64,000 nucleotides of DNA from Burkholderiales bacterium (GTDB lineage: Bacteria > Pseudomonadota > Gammaproteobacteria > Burkholderiales > Ga0077523): positions 1 through 64,000 of the forward strand of contig JAIEQG010000034.1 of assembly GCA_019747905.1 (NCBI GenBank). Direction: 5' to 3'. The translations under genes and the position numbers were made by a program. Below are positions 16,921 to 27,578 of this stretch, piece after piece. The notes under the pieces are model-generated. The model ran no database searches, was not told the origin of the DNA, and saw nothing but the letters and a program-made list of their open reading frames with translations. Every line of letters begins with the position of its first letter. Position 1 is the stretch's first letter.

Positions 16921-17910
16921 TCAGGCGATGCGGACGACGGTGCGCCCGCGCACCGCGCCCTTGATGAATGCGTCGAAGGCGCCCGGGAGGGTCGAGAACT
17001 CGATGGTCTTCGTCATGGCGGCGAGATGCGGAGGTTTCATGTCGGAGCCGAGGCGTTTCCAGACTTCGGTTCGCTGCGGCATCGGGCAGTTGACCGAATC
17101 CACACCACAGAGCGTCACGCCGCGCAGAATGAACGGCATCACGGTCGTGTTCAACGTGTGGCTGGCAGCGAGGCCGATGCTGGCGATGGGGCCGCCCACC
17201 TGCATGGTGCTCGCCATCCACGCCAGCACGTCGCCGCCGAGGTTGTCCACGGCACCCGCCCACGTGGCCTTGTCGAGCGGCTTGATCTTTTCGAGATTGA
17301 GGCTGGAGCGCAGCATGACTTCCTTGGCACCGAGTTGCTTCAGGTAGTCGGTCTCGGCTTCCTTGCCGGTCAGTGCGACCACGTGATAGCCCAGGCGCGC
17401 CAGGATATCCACGGCGATGGAACCGACGCCACCCGTGGCACCGCTCACGATGACGGGGCCGTTCGCAGGTTTGAGGCCGTTCGCTTCCATGCGGACCACC
17501 GCGAGTCCCGCCGTGAATCCGGCAGTGCCGAGCGCCATCGCCTCGTAGGCATCGAGGCCGGCGGGCATCTTCACCACCCACGAGGCCGGGACGCGCATGT
17601 AGCCGGCATAGCCGCCGTCGTGCGCCACACCGACGTCGTAGCTCGTGCAGATCACCGGATCGCCCGGTTTGAAGGCGGGATCGGTGGACGACTCCACCAC
17701 GCCGGCACCGTCGATGCCGCCGTTGCAGGGAAAGCGCCGGATTATCTTGCCCGTGCCCGTGGCGGACAAGGCGTCCTTGAAGTTGATGCTGGATGCGAGG
17801 GTGCGGATCACGACCTCGCCGGGATCCAGTCGATCGACGGTCATCTCGACCATGCGGCCCGCGACCTTGCCGTCTTCGTTGAAGGTGCGAAATGCCTTGA
17901 ACGTGCTCAT
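16921..17910 (-). CDS. acuI: Acrylyl-CoA reductase (AcuI/YhdH type)
   Basis: A 329-residue medium-chain reductase. The NADPH-binding motif is SGATGGVGS (156-164). No zinc-site cysteines are seen, as expected for the AcuI/YhdH branch, which reduces acrylyl-CoA to propionyl-CoA. A GGAGG ribosome site precedes ATG 17910. It is transcribed with prpE directly downstream, which fits a joint route from acrylate or 3-hydroxypropionate to propionyl-CoA. A different enoyl-thioester substrate cannot be excluded. Confidence 0.88.
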   Translation of the reverse strand: MSTFKAFRTFNEDGKVAGRMVEMTVDRLDPGEVVIRTLASSINFKDALSATGTGKIIRRFPCNGGIDGAGVVESSTDPAFKPGDPVICTSYDVGVAHDGGYAGYMRVPASWVVKMPAGLDAYEAMALGTAGFTAGLAVVRMEANGLKPANGPVIVSGATGGVGSIAVDILARLGYHVVALTGKEAETDYLKQLGAKEVMLRSSLNLEKIKPLDKATWAGAVDNLGGDVLAWMASTMQVGGPIASIGLAASHTLNTTVMPFILRGVTLCGVDSVNCPMPQRTEVWKRLGSDMKPPHLAAMTKTIEFSTLPGAFDAFIKGAVRGRTVVRIA

Positions 17911-18025
17911 CCGGGTCTCCTCCCCATCTTGTCTTGTAGTGCGACCTCAACCGTCTTCCAAGATACACCGGCGGGCCAGGCGCCCCAGCCACGCTGCGCG
18001 CTGCCCCGTCATGGCCGGCAGCATC

Positions 18026-19138
18026 TCAGCCCAGGTGAGCCTCGCCGAGATACTGATGTGTCTGCATTTCCACGAGCCGGCTCGCAGTCCGGTCCCGTTC
18101 ACTCGATGGCGCCACGTCCGCGAACAACTCCAGGGCCGATGCCTGTGCCGCGACCACAAGCTTAACCCGCCGGTCGTAGAACTCGTCCACCAGCCACGTG
18201 AGGCGCCGCATGCGGTCGGCCGCTCCGGTCGGCGGGAAGCGCGGCACGCCGTCCAGGATCACCGTGTGGAAGCGCCGTGCGAGTTCGATGTAGTCGGCCT
18301 GCGCGCGTGGTCCGCCGCACAGCGTCTCGAAATCGAACCAGGCGACCCCGCCCGCCACCATGCGGGCTTCGATGTCGCGGCCTTCGATGTCCAGGGTCTG
18401 CGGATGTCCATGGGTGCCGGCCATGTGCAGGAACGCGTCGCTCAGAGCACGAGTCGCGGCTTCACCCAACGGCGCATGCCAGGTGCCCGCTTGCTCGAGC
18501 ACCCGCTGGCGATAGTCCGTGCCGCCGTCCATCTGCAGCACATCGACATTCTGCTCGATGAGATCGATGGCCGGCAGGAACTGCGCTCGCTGCAGACCGT
18601 GGAGGTACAGATCGCGCGGCGGCGTGTTCGACGTGGTGACCAACGTGACGCCACGCTCGAACAGCCCTTCGAGGAGCTTGCGCATGAGCATGGCGTCGCC
18701 GATGTCGGTGACCTGGAACTCGTCGAGGCACAGTAAGCGTGCCTCGGAGGCAACGCGCTCGGCCACGGCCTGCATCGGTTCGGCCTGACCCTGCAGGCGC
18801 TTGAGATCGTGGTGGATCCCCTGCATGAAGCGGTGGAAATGCTCGCGCTGCTTGCGCGGCTCGGACGCGAACTCGAAGTACCCGTCCATCAGGAAGCTCT
18901 TCCCTCGACCTACCCCGCCCCACAGATAGACGCCACGCACGGGCGTGGGATCGCTGCGCAGGAAGCGCAGCCAGGACTTGCCGTGAGCGTCGGCCAGTTC
19001 GCGTTCGATGCGCTCGAAGGCCGCGAGCGCTTCGCGTTGCGCCGCGTCGAGTTCGAAGCCCTGCTCCGCGGCACGCGCCGCCATCCACGTTTCGAGCGGC
19101 GACGCGGCGGACTTGACGCGGGCGTTCGGCGACACCAT
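18026..19138 (-). CDS. zapE: Cell division ATPase ZapE (AFG1 family)
   Basis: A 370-residue AFG1/ZapE-type ATPase. Walker A GGVGRGKS is at 74-81 and Walker B LLCLDEFQVTD follows at about 135-145. In E. coli the protein acts at the Z-ring; mitochondrial relatives act in protein quality control. It follows lpdA by 27 bases, so it is probably the last gene of the TCA-cycle operon. The association of zapE with sdh/odh genes is common in betaproteobacteria. Confidence 0.92.
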   Translation of the reverse strand: MVSPNARVKSAASPLETWMAARAAEQGFELDAAQREALAAFERIERELADAHGKSWLRFLRSDPTPVRGVYLWGGVGRGKSFLMDGYFEFASEPRKQREHFHRFMQGIHHDLKRLQGQAEPMQAVAERVASEARLLCLDEFQVTDIGDAMLMRKLLEGLFERGVTLVTTSNTPPRDLYLHGLQRAQFLPAIDLIEQNVDVLQMDGGTDYRQRVLEQAGTWHAPLGEAATRALSDAFLHMAGTHGHPQTLDIEGRDIEARMVAGGVAWFDFETLCGGPRAQADYIELARRFHTVILDGVPRFPPTGAADRMRRLTWLVDEFYDRRVKLVVAAQASALELFADVAPSSERDRTASRLVEMQTHQYLGEAHLG

Positions 19139-19165
19139 GACTCGCGGGCCGTCGAGCCGGGTCGG

Positions 19166-20602
19166 TCAGATGTTCAGGGTGCGCTTGTCGACGCCGAGCG
19201 CGGCCTCGTGCATCGCTTCGGAAAGCGACGGGTGCGCGTGCACGATGCGGGCGATGTCCTCGCTGGTCGCGCCGAACTCCATGGCGACCACCGCCTCCGA
19301 GATGAGCTCGGAAGCGAACGGCCCGATGATGTGCACGCCGAGGATGCGGTCGGTGGTGGCGTCGGCGAGCATCTTGCAGAAGCCGGCCGTTTCACCGAGC
19401 GCGCGTGCGCGGCCGGATGCGATGAAGGGAAACTGCCCCGCGCGGTAGGTCACGCCCTGGGCTTTCAGTTCCTGCTCGGTCTTGCCGACCCAGGCGATCT
19501 CGGGCGCGGTGTAGATGACCCAGGGAACCGTGGCGAGATCCACGTGCGGCGCTTGCCCGGCGATGGTCTCGGCCACGGCCACGCCCTCTTCCGAGGACTT
19601 GTGCGCGAGCATCGGGCCGCGCACGGCGTCACCGATGGCGAAGACGTTCGGCAGGTTGGTGCGGCAGGCGTCATCGACTTCCACGAAACCGCGCGAGTCC
19701 AGCTTGAGACCCACGGATTCCACGTTGAGGCCCGAGGTATTCGGGACCCGGCCGATGGCGACGATCAGGCGGTCGTACTCCTCGCGATGCTTCTTGCCAT
19801 CGCGGTCGTCGTACTCGACCTTGACCGATTCCTTGCCGGCCTTGATCTCGCCCACCTTCACGCCGGTGTAGATCTTGAGGCCGAGCGGGCCGGTGAACTG
19901 GCGGAAAGCTTCCTTGGCGACGTGTTCGTCGGCCGCGCCGAGGAACGCCGGCAGCGCTTCGAGGATGGTCACTTCCGAGCCCAGGCGGCGCCAGACACTG
20001 CCCATCTCGAGTCCGATCACGCCGGCACCGATGACACCGAGGCGCTTGGGTACGGCATCGAGCGCGAGCGCTCCGATGTTGTCGCACACGAGACGGTTGT
20101 CGATCTCGACACCCGGCAGCGGCCGCGGCAACGATCCGGTGGCCACGATCACGTGGCGCGCTTCGATCGCCTCGGGTGCGCCGTCGCCATGCACTTCGAT
20201 CTGATAGCCCCCGTCGGGCGTGCGTCCGGCGAAGCGGCCGAAGCCGTGCATCGACTCCACCTTGTTCTTCTTGAACAGGAGCGAGATGCCGCTCGTGAAA
20301 GTGTCGACGATCTTTTCCTTGCGGGCCTGCATCTTCGGCACGTCGATGGTGACGCCCTTGATGCCGATGCCGTGGTCTTCGAACTTGTGCAGCGCGCGCT
20401 CGTAGTTCTCGGAGGATTCGAGCAACGCCTTGGACGGGATGCAGCCCACGTTGAGGCAAGTGCCTCCCAGGCTCGGCTTGCCTTGCGCGTTCTTCCAGCC
20501 GTCGATGCAGACGGTGGAGAGCTTCAACTGCGCGGCGCGGATGGCGGCGATGTAACCGCCGGGACCGGCACCGATCACTGCGACATCGAATTGCTTGGGC
20601 AT
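19166..20602 (-). CDS. lpdA: Dihydrolipoyl dehydrogenase (E3)
   Basis: A 478-residue FAD enzyme that reoxidises dihydrolipoamide of the 2-oxoglutarate dehydrogenase complex with NAD. The FAD motif GAGPGG is at 11-16, the redox disulfide C49/C54 in GGTCLNVGC, and the catalytic C-terminal His in [11 protein letters not shown] 20602 (MPKQFD) is chosen because a GGAG site sits five bases upstream; earlier in-frame starts lack one. It forms an E1-E2-E3 set with sucA and sucB. Confidence 0.95.
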   Translation of the reverse strand: MPKQFDVAVIGAGPGGYIAAIRAAQLKLSTVCIDGWKNAQGKPSLGGTCLNVGCIPSKALLESSENYERALHKFEDHGIGIKGVTIDVPKMQARKEKIVDTFTSGISLLFKKNKVESMHGFGRFAGRTPDGGYQIEVHGDGAPEAIEARHVIVATGSLPRPLPGVEIDNRLVCDNIGALALDAVPKRLGVIGAGVIGLEMGSVWRRLGSEVTILEALPAFLGAADEHVAKEAFRQFTGPLGLKIYTGVKVGEIKAGKESVKVEYDDRDGKKHREEYDRLIVAIGRVPNTSGLNVESVGLKLDSRGFVEVDDACRTNLPNVFAIGDAVRGPMLAHKSSEEGVAVAETIAGQAPHVDLATVPWVIYTAPEIAWVGKTEQELKAQGVTYRAGQFPFIASGRARALGETAGFCKMLADATTDRILGVHIIGPFASELISEAVVAMEFGATSEDIARIVHAHPSLSEAMHEAALGVDKRTLNI

Positions 20603-20718
20603 GGTGACTCCGGGTGTCACCGGCCGCTGCGACCTCCGCGTCCGGCGCTACTGCAATAGATGGGAGCGCAATGCTCCGGCGTCAACCCTCGAGAGCACCG
20701 AGGCCGACGTCGTACCGG

Positions 20719-21969
<1,251 letters not shown>

Positions 21970-22002
21970 GGATGCTCCGTAATTCGGTGATCCGTTGTGT
22001 TT

Positions 22003-24852
22003 CTAGGTTTCGCCTGCAGCGGGCGGGAACGATGCTCCGAGAGTCAACGCCGCATCGACGACGGCTTTCTGGCGTTGGTTATGCAACGCGAGATAACCGC
22101 CTGCGGGCGCTGCGCTCGAAGGCCGCAACGCGTAGGTGAGCTTCTGCTCCGGCTTCAGATGGCGGAGCAGGTAGTGCTGGATCCGGTGCCAGGCACCCTG
22201 GTTCGCGGGTTCTTCCTGGCACCACACGACTTCAGTCGCCGCCGAGTAACGCTCGATCTCGGCCTTGAAGTCGTCGTGGGGGAACGGGTAGAGCTGCTCG
22301 ATGCGCACCAGCGCGATGTCCTTCAGGTCGCGTTCGCGCCGCGCGGCAGCGAGGTCGAAGTAGATCTTGCCGCTGCAGAACACCACGCGCTTCACCTTCT
22401 TGGGAGCGGGTGCTTCCGGGTCCGGGATGACCGCCTGGAACCGGCCGTGCGCCAGGTCCTCCAGGCTCGAGATCGACTCCTTGTGCCGCAGCATCGATTT
22501 CGGGCTCATGATGATGAGCGGCTTGCGGTAGGGCCGCAGCATCTGGCGCCGCAGGACGTGGAACATCTGCGCCGGCGTCGACGGAATCACCACCTGCATG
22601 TTGTAGTCGGCGCACAGTTGCAGGAAGCGTTCGGGGCGAGCTGAGGAGTGTTCCGGGCCCTGGCCCTCGTAGCCGTGCGGCAGCATCAGCACGAGCCCGC
22701 ACATGCGGCCCCATTTCACTTCGCCCGAGGCGATGAACTGGTCGATCACCACCTGCGCACCGTTGGTGAAGTCGCCGAACTGCGCTTCCCAGATCACCAG
22801 TTCGTTCGGCGAGGCGGTCGCGTAGCCGTATTCGAATCCGAGCACCGCTTCTTCCGAGAGCGTCGAATCGATCACCAGGAAGTCCGGCTGGTTCTCGGCG
22901 ATGCGCTGGAGCGGGACGTAGGTGCCGGAATCCCAGCGTTCGCGATTCTGGTCGTGCAGCACCGCGTGGCGGTGGAAGAACGTGCCGCGGCCCGAATCCT
23001 GGCCTGACAGCCGCACGCCGTAACCCTGCTTGAGCAACGCCGCGTAGGCGAGCGTTTCGGCCATGCCCCAGTCGAGCGGCAGCTTGCCCAGGCCCATCTG
23101 CCGGCGGTCGGTCAGCACCTTTTCGACGCGCGGATGGACCTTGAAATGCGCGGGGATCGTGGTGAGGCGCTCGGCGAGGAACTGCAGATCGGCGAGCGGC
23201 AGCCCGGTATCCACGGCCTGGTTCCAGGGGACGTTGCGGTACGGTGCCCACTCCACCTGGAACGGCGGCTTGAAGTTGTAGATGATGCTCTTGTTGGTGT
23301 GATGCCCGGCATCGAGCGCGTCGCGATAGGCCTTGATGATGTCGTCGGACTCGCCGGCCTTGATGACGCCCTCCTGCACCAGGCGGTCGGCGTACAGCTT
23401 GCGCGTCCCCGGGTGCTGGGCGATCAGCTTGTACATGAGCGGCTGGGTGACCATGGGCTCGTCCTGCTCGTTGTGGCCGAGCCGGCGGAAGCACACCATG
23501 TCGATCACCACGTCGCGGCCGAACTCGTTGCGAAAATCGAGTGCCGCCTCGGTGGCGAGCACGACCGCTTCCGGATCGTCGCCGTTCACGTGGATCACCG
23601 GGGCCTCGACGATCTTCGCCACGTCGGAGCAGTAGATCATCGAGCGCACGTCGCGCGGGTCCGACGTGGTGAATCCGATCTGGTTGTTGACGATGATGTG
23701 CACCGTGCCGCCGGTGCCGTAGCCGCGCGTCTGCGACAGGTTGAGCGTTTCCATGACCACGCCCTGCCCCGCGAACGCCGCGTCGCCATGCAGCAGGATC
23801 GGCAACACCTGCCGCCCTTCGCGATCGCGCCGGCGGTGCTGGCGCGCGCGGACCGAACCTTCCACCACGGGGTTCACGATCTCGAGGTGGGATGGGTTGA
23901 ACGCGAGCGTGACGTGCATGGGGCCCCCGGGCGTCATCACGTCCGACGAGAAGCCCTGGTGATACTTGACGTCGCCCGCCATCAGTTCGCCGGCGTGCTT
24001 GCCTTCGAATTCGAGGAACAGGTCGGAAGGCATCTTGCCCAGCGTGTTCACGAGCACGTTGAGGCGCCCGCGGTGCGCCATGCCGATCACGAGTTCCTGC
24101 ACGCCGTTGGCACCAGCCCGCTGCAGCAGGTTGTCCAGCATCGGGATCAGGCTGTCGCCGCCTTCGAGCGAGAAGCGCTTTTGTCCGACGTAGCGCGTGT
24201 GCAGGTACTTCTCCAGGATTTCCGCGGCGGTGAGGCGCTCGAGAATGTGGCGCTTGTAATCCGGCGAGTAGCTCGGGCGCGAGCGGATGCCTTCGAAGCG
24301 CTGCTGCAACCAGCGCTTCTGGCTCGTGTCCGTGAGGTACATGTACTCGAGACCGATGGTGCCGCAGTAGGTCTCCTTGAGCGATTGCAGGATCTCGCGC
24401 AGCGTCGCCTGCTGCGGGCCGACCAGCGTCCCGGTATTGAAGACGCGGTCCATGTCGGCTTCGGTGAAGCCATGCCAGGCCGGATCGAGTTCCGGCACTT
24501 CCGGCTTCTCGAGGCGTTTCAGCGGGTCGAGGCTGGCGTGCCGCGCTCCGAGAAAGCGGTACGAACTGATCAGCTGGAACACCGCCGCCTGTTTGCGGCC
24601 CAGCTCCGCCAGGTCGGACGGCGAGAGCTGCGAACCGCTGCGGCTGCGATCGCGCGCGATGCGGCCGATCAGTTCCCGCACCGGTGCGTGCGACACGTCG
24701 CGCGGCCCGGGCAGCACCTGGATCTGATCGAAGTAGCGCTTCCACTCGGGGCCGACCGAGCTCTGGTCTTCCAGATACTTCTCGTAGAGTTCGTCGATGT
24801 AGGGCGCGTTGCCGCCGAACAGGTACGAACCGGACATCAGGTCCTTCATCAT
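22003..24852 (-). CDS. sucA: 2-oxoglutarate dehydrogenase E1
   Basis: A 949-residue thiamine-diphosphate enzyme, full length for the family. An N-terminal E2-binding helix (ELYEKYLEDQSSVGPEWKRY) is followed by the transketolase-type ThDP domain (HVNGDDPEAVVLATEAALDF) and the C-terminal pyrimidine domain. It decarboxylates 2-oxoglutarate and passes the succinyl group to SucB. A GAGGAGAG site precedes tandem ATG codons at 24852 and 24849. It is 34 bases after gltA and co-transcribed. Confidence 0.96.
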   Translation of the reverse strand: MMKDLMSGSYLFGGNAPYIDELYEKYLEDQSSVGPEWKRYFDQIQVLPGPRDVSHAPVRELIGRIARDRSRSGSQLSPSDLAELGRKQAAVFQLISSYRFLGARHASLDPLKRLEKPEVPELDPAWHGFTEADMDRVFNTGTLVGPQQATLREILQSLKETYCGTIGLEYMYLTDTSQKRWLQQRFEGIRSRPSYSPDYKRHILERLTAAEILEKYLHTRYVGQKRFSLEGGDSLIPMLDNLLQRAGANGVQELVIGMAHRGRLNVLVNTLGKMPSDLFLEFEGKHAGELMAGDVKYHQGFSSDVMTPGGPMHVTLAFNPSHLEIVNPVVEGSVRARQHRRRDREGRQVLPILLHGDAAFAGQGVVMETLNLSQTRGYGTGGTVHIIVNNQIGFTTSDPRDVRSMIYCSDVAKIVEAPVIHVNGDDPEAVVLATEAALDFRNEFGRDVVIDMVCFRRLGHNEQDEPMVTQPLMYKLIAQHPGTRKLYADRLVQEGVIKAGESDDIIKAYRDALDAGHHTNKSIIYNFKPPFQVEWAPYRNVPWNQAVDTGLPLADLQFLAERLTTIPAHFKVHPRVEKVLTDRRQMGLGKLPLDWGMAETLAYAALLKQGYGVRLSGQDSGRGTFFHRHAVLHDQNRERWDSGTYVPLQRIAENQPDFLVIDSTLSEEAVLGFEYGYATASPNELVIWEAQFGDFTNGAQVVIDQFIASGEVKWGRMCGLVLMLPHGYEGQGPEHSSARPERFLQLCADYNMQVVIPSTPAQMFHVLRRQMLRPYRKPLIIMSPKSMLRHKESISSLEDLAHGRFQAVIPDPEAPAPKKVKRVVFCSGKIYFDLAAARRERDLKDIALVRIEQLYPFPHDDFKAEIERYSAATEVVWCQEEPANQGAWHRIQHYLLRHLKPEQKLTYALRPSSAAPAGGYLALHNQRQKAVVDAALTLGASFPPAAGET

Positions 24853-24886
24853 GGAGCGTCTCTCCTCGGGGCTGCGCTCTCGTGGG

Positions 24887-26197
24887 TCAGGCGCGTTTCG
24901 CGATCGGGACTACGTTGCGGTGCGTGGCGCCCACGAACAGCTGGCGGGGCCGTGCGATCTTGTACTCGGGGTCGGCGATCATCTCGTTCAGCTGCGCGAT
25001 CCAGCCCACGGTGCGCGCCAGGGCGAAGATGGCGGTGAACAGCGGCACCGGAATGCCGATCGCCTTCTGCACGATGCCGGAATAGAAGTCGACGTTCGGG
25101 TAGAGCTTGCGGCTCACGAAGTAGTCGTCTTCCAGTGCGATCTTCTCGAGCGCCATGGCGAGCTTGAACAGCGGGTCGTCGCCGAGGCCCAGTTCGTTCA
25201 GGACTTCGTGGCAGGTCTCCCGCATCAGCTTGGCGCGCGGGTCGTAGTTCTTGTACACACGGTGACCGAAGCCCATCAGGCGGACCGACGAGTTCTTGTC
25301 CTTCACCTTGGCTATGAACTCGCCGATCTTCTCGACCCCGCCCATCTGCTGGATCTCGCCCAGCATGGTGAGGCAGGCTTCGTTGGCGCCGCCATGGGCG
25401 GGACCCCAGAGGCACGCCACTCCCGCCGCGATGGCCGCGAACGGGTTGGTGCCCGACGAGGCGCACAGCCGCACCGTGGAAGTCGACGCGTTCTGCTCGT
25501 GGTCGGCGTGCAGGATGAAGATCCGGTCGAGCGCGCGGACCAGCACGTCGTTCACGACGTAGTCGTCACACGGCGTCGCGAACATCATGTGCATGAAGTT
25601 CGCCGAGTACGACAGCTTGTTGCGCGGGTACATGTAGGGCTGACCCGACGAGTACTTGTAGGCCATCGCCACCAGCGTGGGCATCTTGGCGATCAGGCGG
25701 ATCGCCGAGATGTCGCGCTGGCGGGCGTCGTGCAGGTTCATGGAATCGGGGTAGAACGCGGAGAGGGCGCCCACGAGACCTGTCATGACAGCCATCGGAT
25801 GCGCGTCGCGGCGAAAGCCGCGCATGAAGAACTGCATCTGCTCGTTGACCATCGTGTGCTGCGTCACGCGGCCCACGAAGTCCACCTTCTGGCTGGGGCT
25901 GGGCAATTCGCCGTACAGGATCAGATGACAGACCTCGAGGAAGTCGCAGTTCACCGCGAGCTGCTCGATGGGATAGCCGCGGTACAGCAGCTCGCCCTTG
26001 TCGCCGTCGATGTAGGTAATGCTCGAATTGCACGACGCCGTCGACAGGAACCCAGGGTCATAGGTGAACTTGCCGGTCGTGCCGTACAGCTTGCGGATGT
26101 CGATCACGTCGGGGCCGACGGCGCCCTTCAACACCGGCAGCTCGATGGACGGAGTCCCGTCGCTGAACGTGATGGTGGCTTTCTGGTTGTTGCTCAT
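24887..26197 (-). CDS. gltA: Citrate synthase
   Basis: A 436-residue type II (hexameric, NADH-sensitive class) citrate synthase. Catalytic elements are visible: the segment with [22 protein letters not shown], and the C-terminal region with the essential Asp. ATG 26197 (MSNNQKATI) is chosen because GGAGAGAG precedes it and the family starts here. It condenses acetyl-CoA and oxaloacetate. A second, smaller synthase in this window (33012-34178) is assigned to methylcitrate, so the two roles are separate. Confidence 0.95.
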   Translation of the reverse strand: MSNNQKATITFSDGTPSIELPVLKGAVGPDVIDIRKLYGTTGKFTYDPGFLSTASCNSSITYIDGDKGELLYRGYPIEQLAVNCDFLEVCHLILYGELPSPSQKVDFVGRVTQHTMVNEQMQFFMRGFRRDAHPMAVMTGLVGALSAFYPDSMNLHDARQRDISAIRLIAKMPTLVAMAYKYSSGQPYMYPRNKLSYSANFMHMMFATPCDDYVVNDVLVRALDRIFILHADHEQNASTSTVRLCASSGTNPFAAIAAGVACLWGPAHGGANEACLTMLGEIQQMGGVEKIGEFIAKVKDKNSSVRLMGFGHRVYKNYDPRAKLMRETCHEVLNELGLGDDPLFKLAMALEKIALEDDYFVSRKLYPNVDFYSGIVQKAIGIPVPLFTAIFALARTVGWIAQLNEMIADPEYKIARPRQLFVGATHRNVVPIAKRA

Positions 26198-26261
26198 CAC
26201 TCTCTCCGCAGTGGCTGGAGCCTTCATTGTAGGGGCTTTTTCGGCGTTTTGCTGCTTTGCA

Positions 26262-26522
26262 TCAAACGGTTCCGACCCGTCGCAGCGTGTCCAGCAGGGC
26301 CTCTTCCGCCTGGTCAGCCGAATGGCTCCTCCCGGAGACGAGGTCCCAGAGGTCGGTATCGGCACGCCCGAGCAGACCTGAAAAGGTTTCCTGCTGGGCT
26401 GGTGTCAGGCGTTCGAAGCCGCCCTCGAGGAACCGCGCCAGGATCAGGTCGAGTTCGAGCAGTCCCCGCCGGCAGCGCCAGCGGATGCGGTCGAGGGAAC
26501 GGTCGGGGTCGGGGTTGGTCAC
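26262..26522 (-). CDS. sdhE: Succinate dehydrogenase assembly factor SdhE
   Basis: An 86-residue SdhE/SDHAF2-family protein with the RGLLELD signature (residues 19-25), which is required to attach FAD covalently to SdhA. The length is normal. It stands between sdhB (with a repeat of about 160 bases between) and gltA. Confidence 0.93.
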   Translation of the reverse strand: MTNPDPDRSLDRIRWRCRRGLLELDLILARFLEGGFERLTPAQQETFSGLLGRADTDLWDLVSGRSHSADQAEEALLDTLRRVGTV

Positions 26523-26550
26523 CTAGGGACGTCGGGCACGTCGCTGGGAG

Positions 26551-26712
26551 GTGGGGCCTCAGCCCGCGCCGGGCCGCCATCGACCGGAGGCCGATGCCAA
26601 CGGCCAAGCACGGACATTCCGCAGGGACTGTCCGTGTCCGGCCTCAGCCCACAAGAGGGTTGGCCCTCTGGGGGGAAAGGCCGCAAGGCCTATCGGGGGG
26701 GACATCATCTCA
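26551..26712 (-). repeat. Stop-codon-adjacent repeat, copy 1
   Basis: An element of about 160 bases that begins, read in the direction of sdhB, at its stop codon: TGA-GATGATGTCCCCCCCG. It then contains AGGCCTTGCGGCC and a string of short hairpins and ends 28 bases before sdhE. A clearly related copy is at 43154-43316, also starting at a stop codon (TGA-GATGACGTCCTCCCCG). Confidence 0.75.
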
Positions 26713-27405
26713 GGTCATTCGTCGGACCATGAGGTCCTTGATCTTGCCGATGGCACGGGTGGGGTTGAGACCCTTCGGGCAGACGTCGACGCAGTTCATG
26801 ATCGAATGGCAGCGGAACAACCGATACGGGTCTTCCAGGTCGTCCAGCCGTTCGCTGGTCGCCTGGTCGCGCGTGTCGGCGATGAACCGGTAAGCGGCGA
26901 GCAGGCCGGCCGGCCCCACGAACTTGTCGGGATTCCACCAGAACGACGGGCAGGACGTGGAGCAGCAGGCGCACAGGATGCACTCGTAGAGGCCGTCCAG
27001 TTCCTCGCGCTCGGCCTGGCTCTGCAGGCGTTCCTTGTCCGGCGGCACCTCGTTGTTGCGCAGGTACGGCTTGATCGAGTGGTACTGCTTGAAGAACTGC
27101 GACATGTCCACGATCAGGTCGCGGATCACGGGCAAGCCCGGCAGCGGCCGCAGTTCCACCGGCTCCTTGAGATCGGCGAGGCGCGTGATGCACGCGAGCC
27201 CGTTGCGCCCGTTGATGTTCATGGCGTCCGAGCCGCACACGCCTTCGCGGCAGGAGCGGCGCAGCGAGAGGCTGTCGTCCACGGACTTGATGCGCACCAG
27301 CGCGTCGAGCAGCATCCGGTCGGTCGGCTCGAGCGCGATGTCGTAGTCCTTCATGTAGGGCTGCGCGTCCTTGTCCGGGTCGTACCGGTAGATCCTGAAT
27401 TTCAT
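26710..27405 (-). CDS. sdhB: Succinate dehydrogenase iron-sulfur subunit
   Basis: A 231-residue subunit carrying electrons from SdhA to quinone. The [2Fe-2S] motif is SCREGVCGSDAM; the [4Fe-4S]/[3Fe-4S] motifs are CILCACCSTSCPSFWW and CVDVCPKGLNP. It acts on the cytoplasmic face of the inner membrane. It is the fourth structural sdh gene, separated from sdhA by the heptamer array at 27411-27573. Its stop codon is the left end of the repeat at 26551-26712. Confidence 0.96.
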   Translation of the reverse strand: MKFRIYRYDPDKDAQPYMKDYDIALEPTDRMLLDALVRIKSVDDSLSLRRSCREGVCGSDAMNINGRNGLACITRLADLKEPVELRPLPGLPVIRDLIVDMSQFFKQYHSIKPYLRNNEVPPDKERLQSQAEREELDGLYECILCACCSTSCPSFWWNPDKFVGPAGLLAAYRFIADTRDQATSERLDDLEDPYRLFRCHSIMNCVDVCPKGLNPTRAIGKIKDLMVRRMT

Positions 27406-27410
27406 GGGAT

Positions 27411-27573
27411 GGGGGCTAGGGGCTAGGGGATAGGGACTAGGGACTAGGGGCTAGGGGCTAGGGGCTGGGGAGCGAGACGAGTCTTCGGAGTCGCGGAGCC
27501 AGAATGCGGACCGGGCGATGGGGTTTCACTCGCGAGATCCCTAGCCCCTGCCTTTCCCTAGTCCCTAGCCCCT
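27411..27573. repeat. Heptamer tandem array with inverted partner
   Basis: Bases 27411-27470 are built of about eight degenerate 7-base units (GGGGCTA, GGGGATA, GGGACTA). Bases 27538-27573 hold the reverse-complement units (CCCTAGC, CCCTAGT). A 67-base unique spacer lies between. The two blocks can pair as a long hairpin, or the G-rich strand could form a quadruplex. It lies between sdhA and sdhB in the operon. Confidence 0.85.
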
Positions 27574-27578
27574 CCTCT

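Noticed and set aside
27411-27573. CRISPR array
   Set aside because: The repeats are 7 bases with no spacers of constant length and no cas genes.
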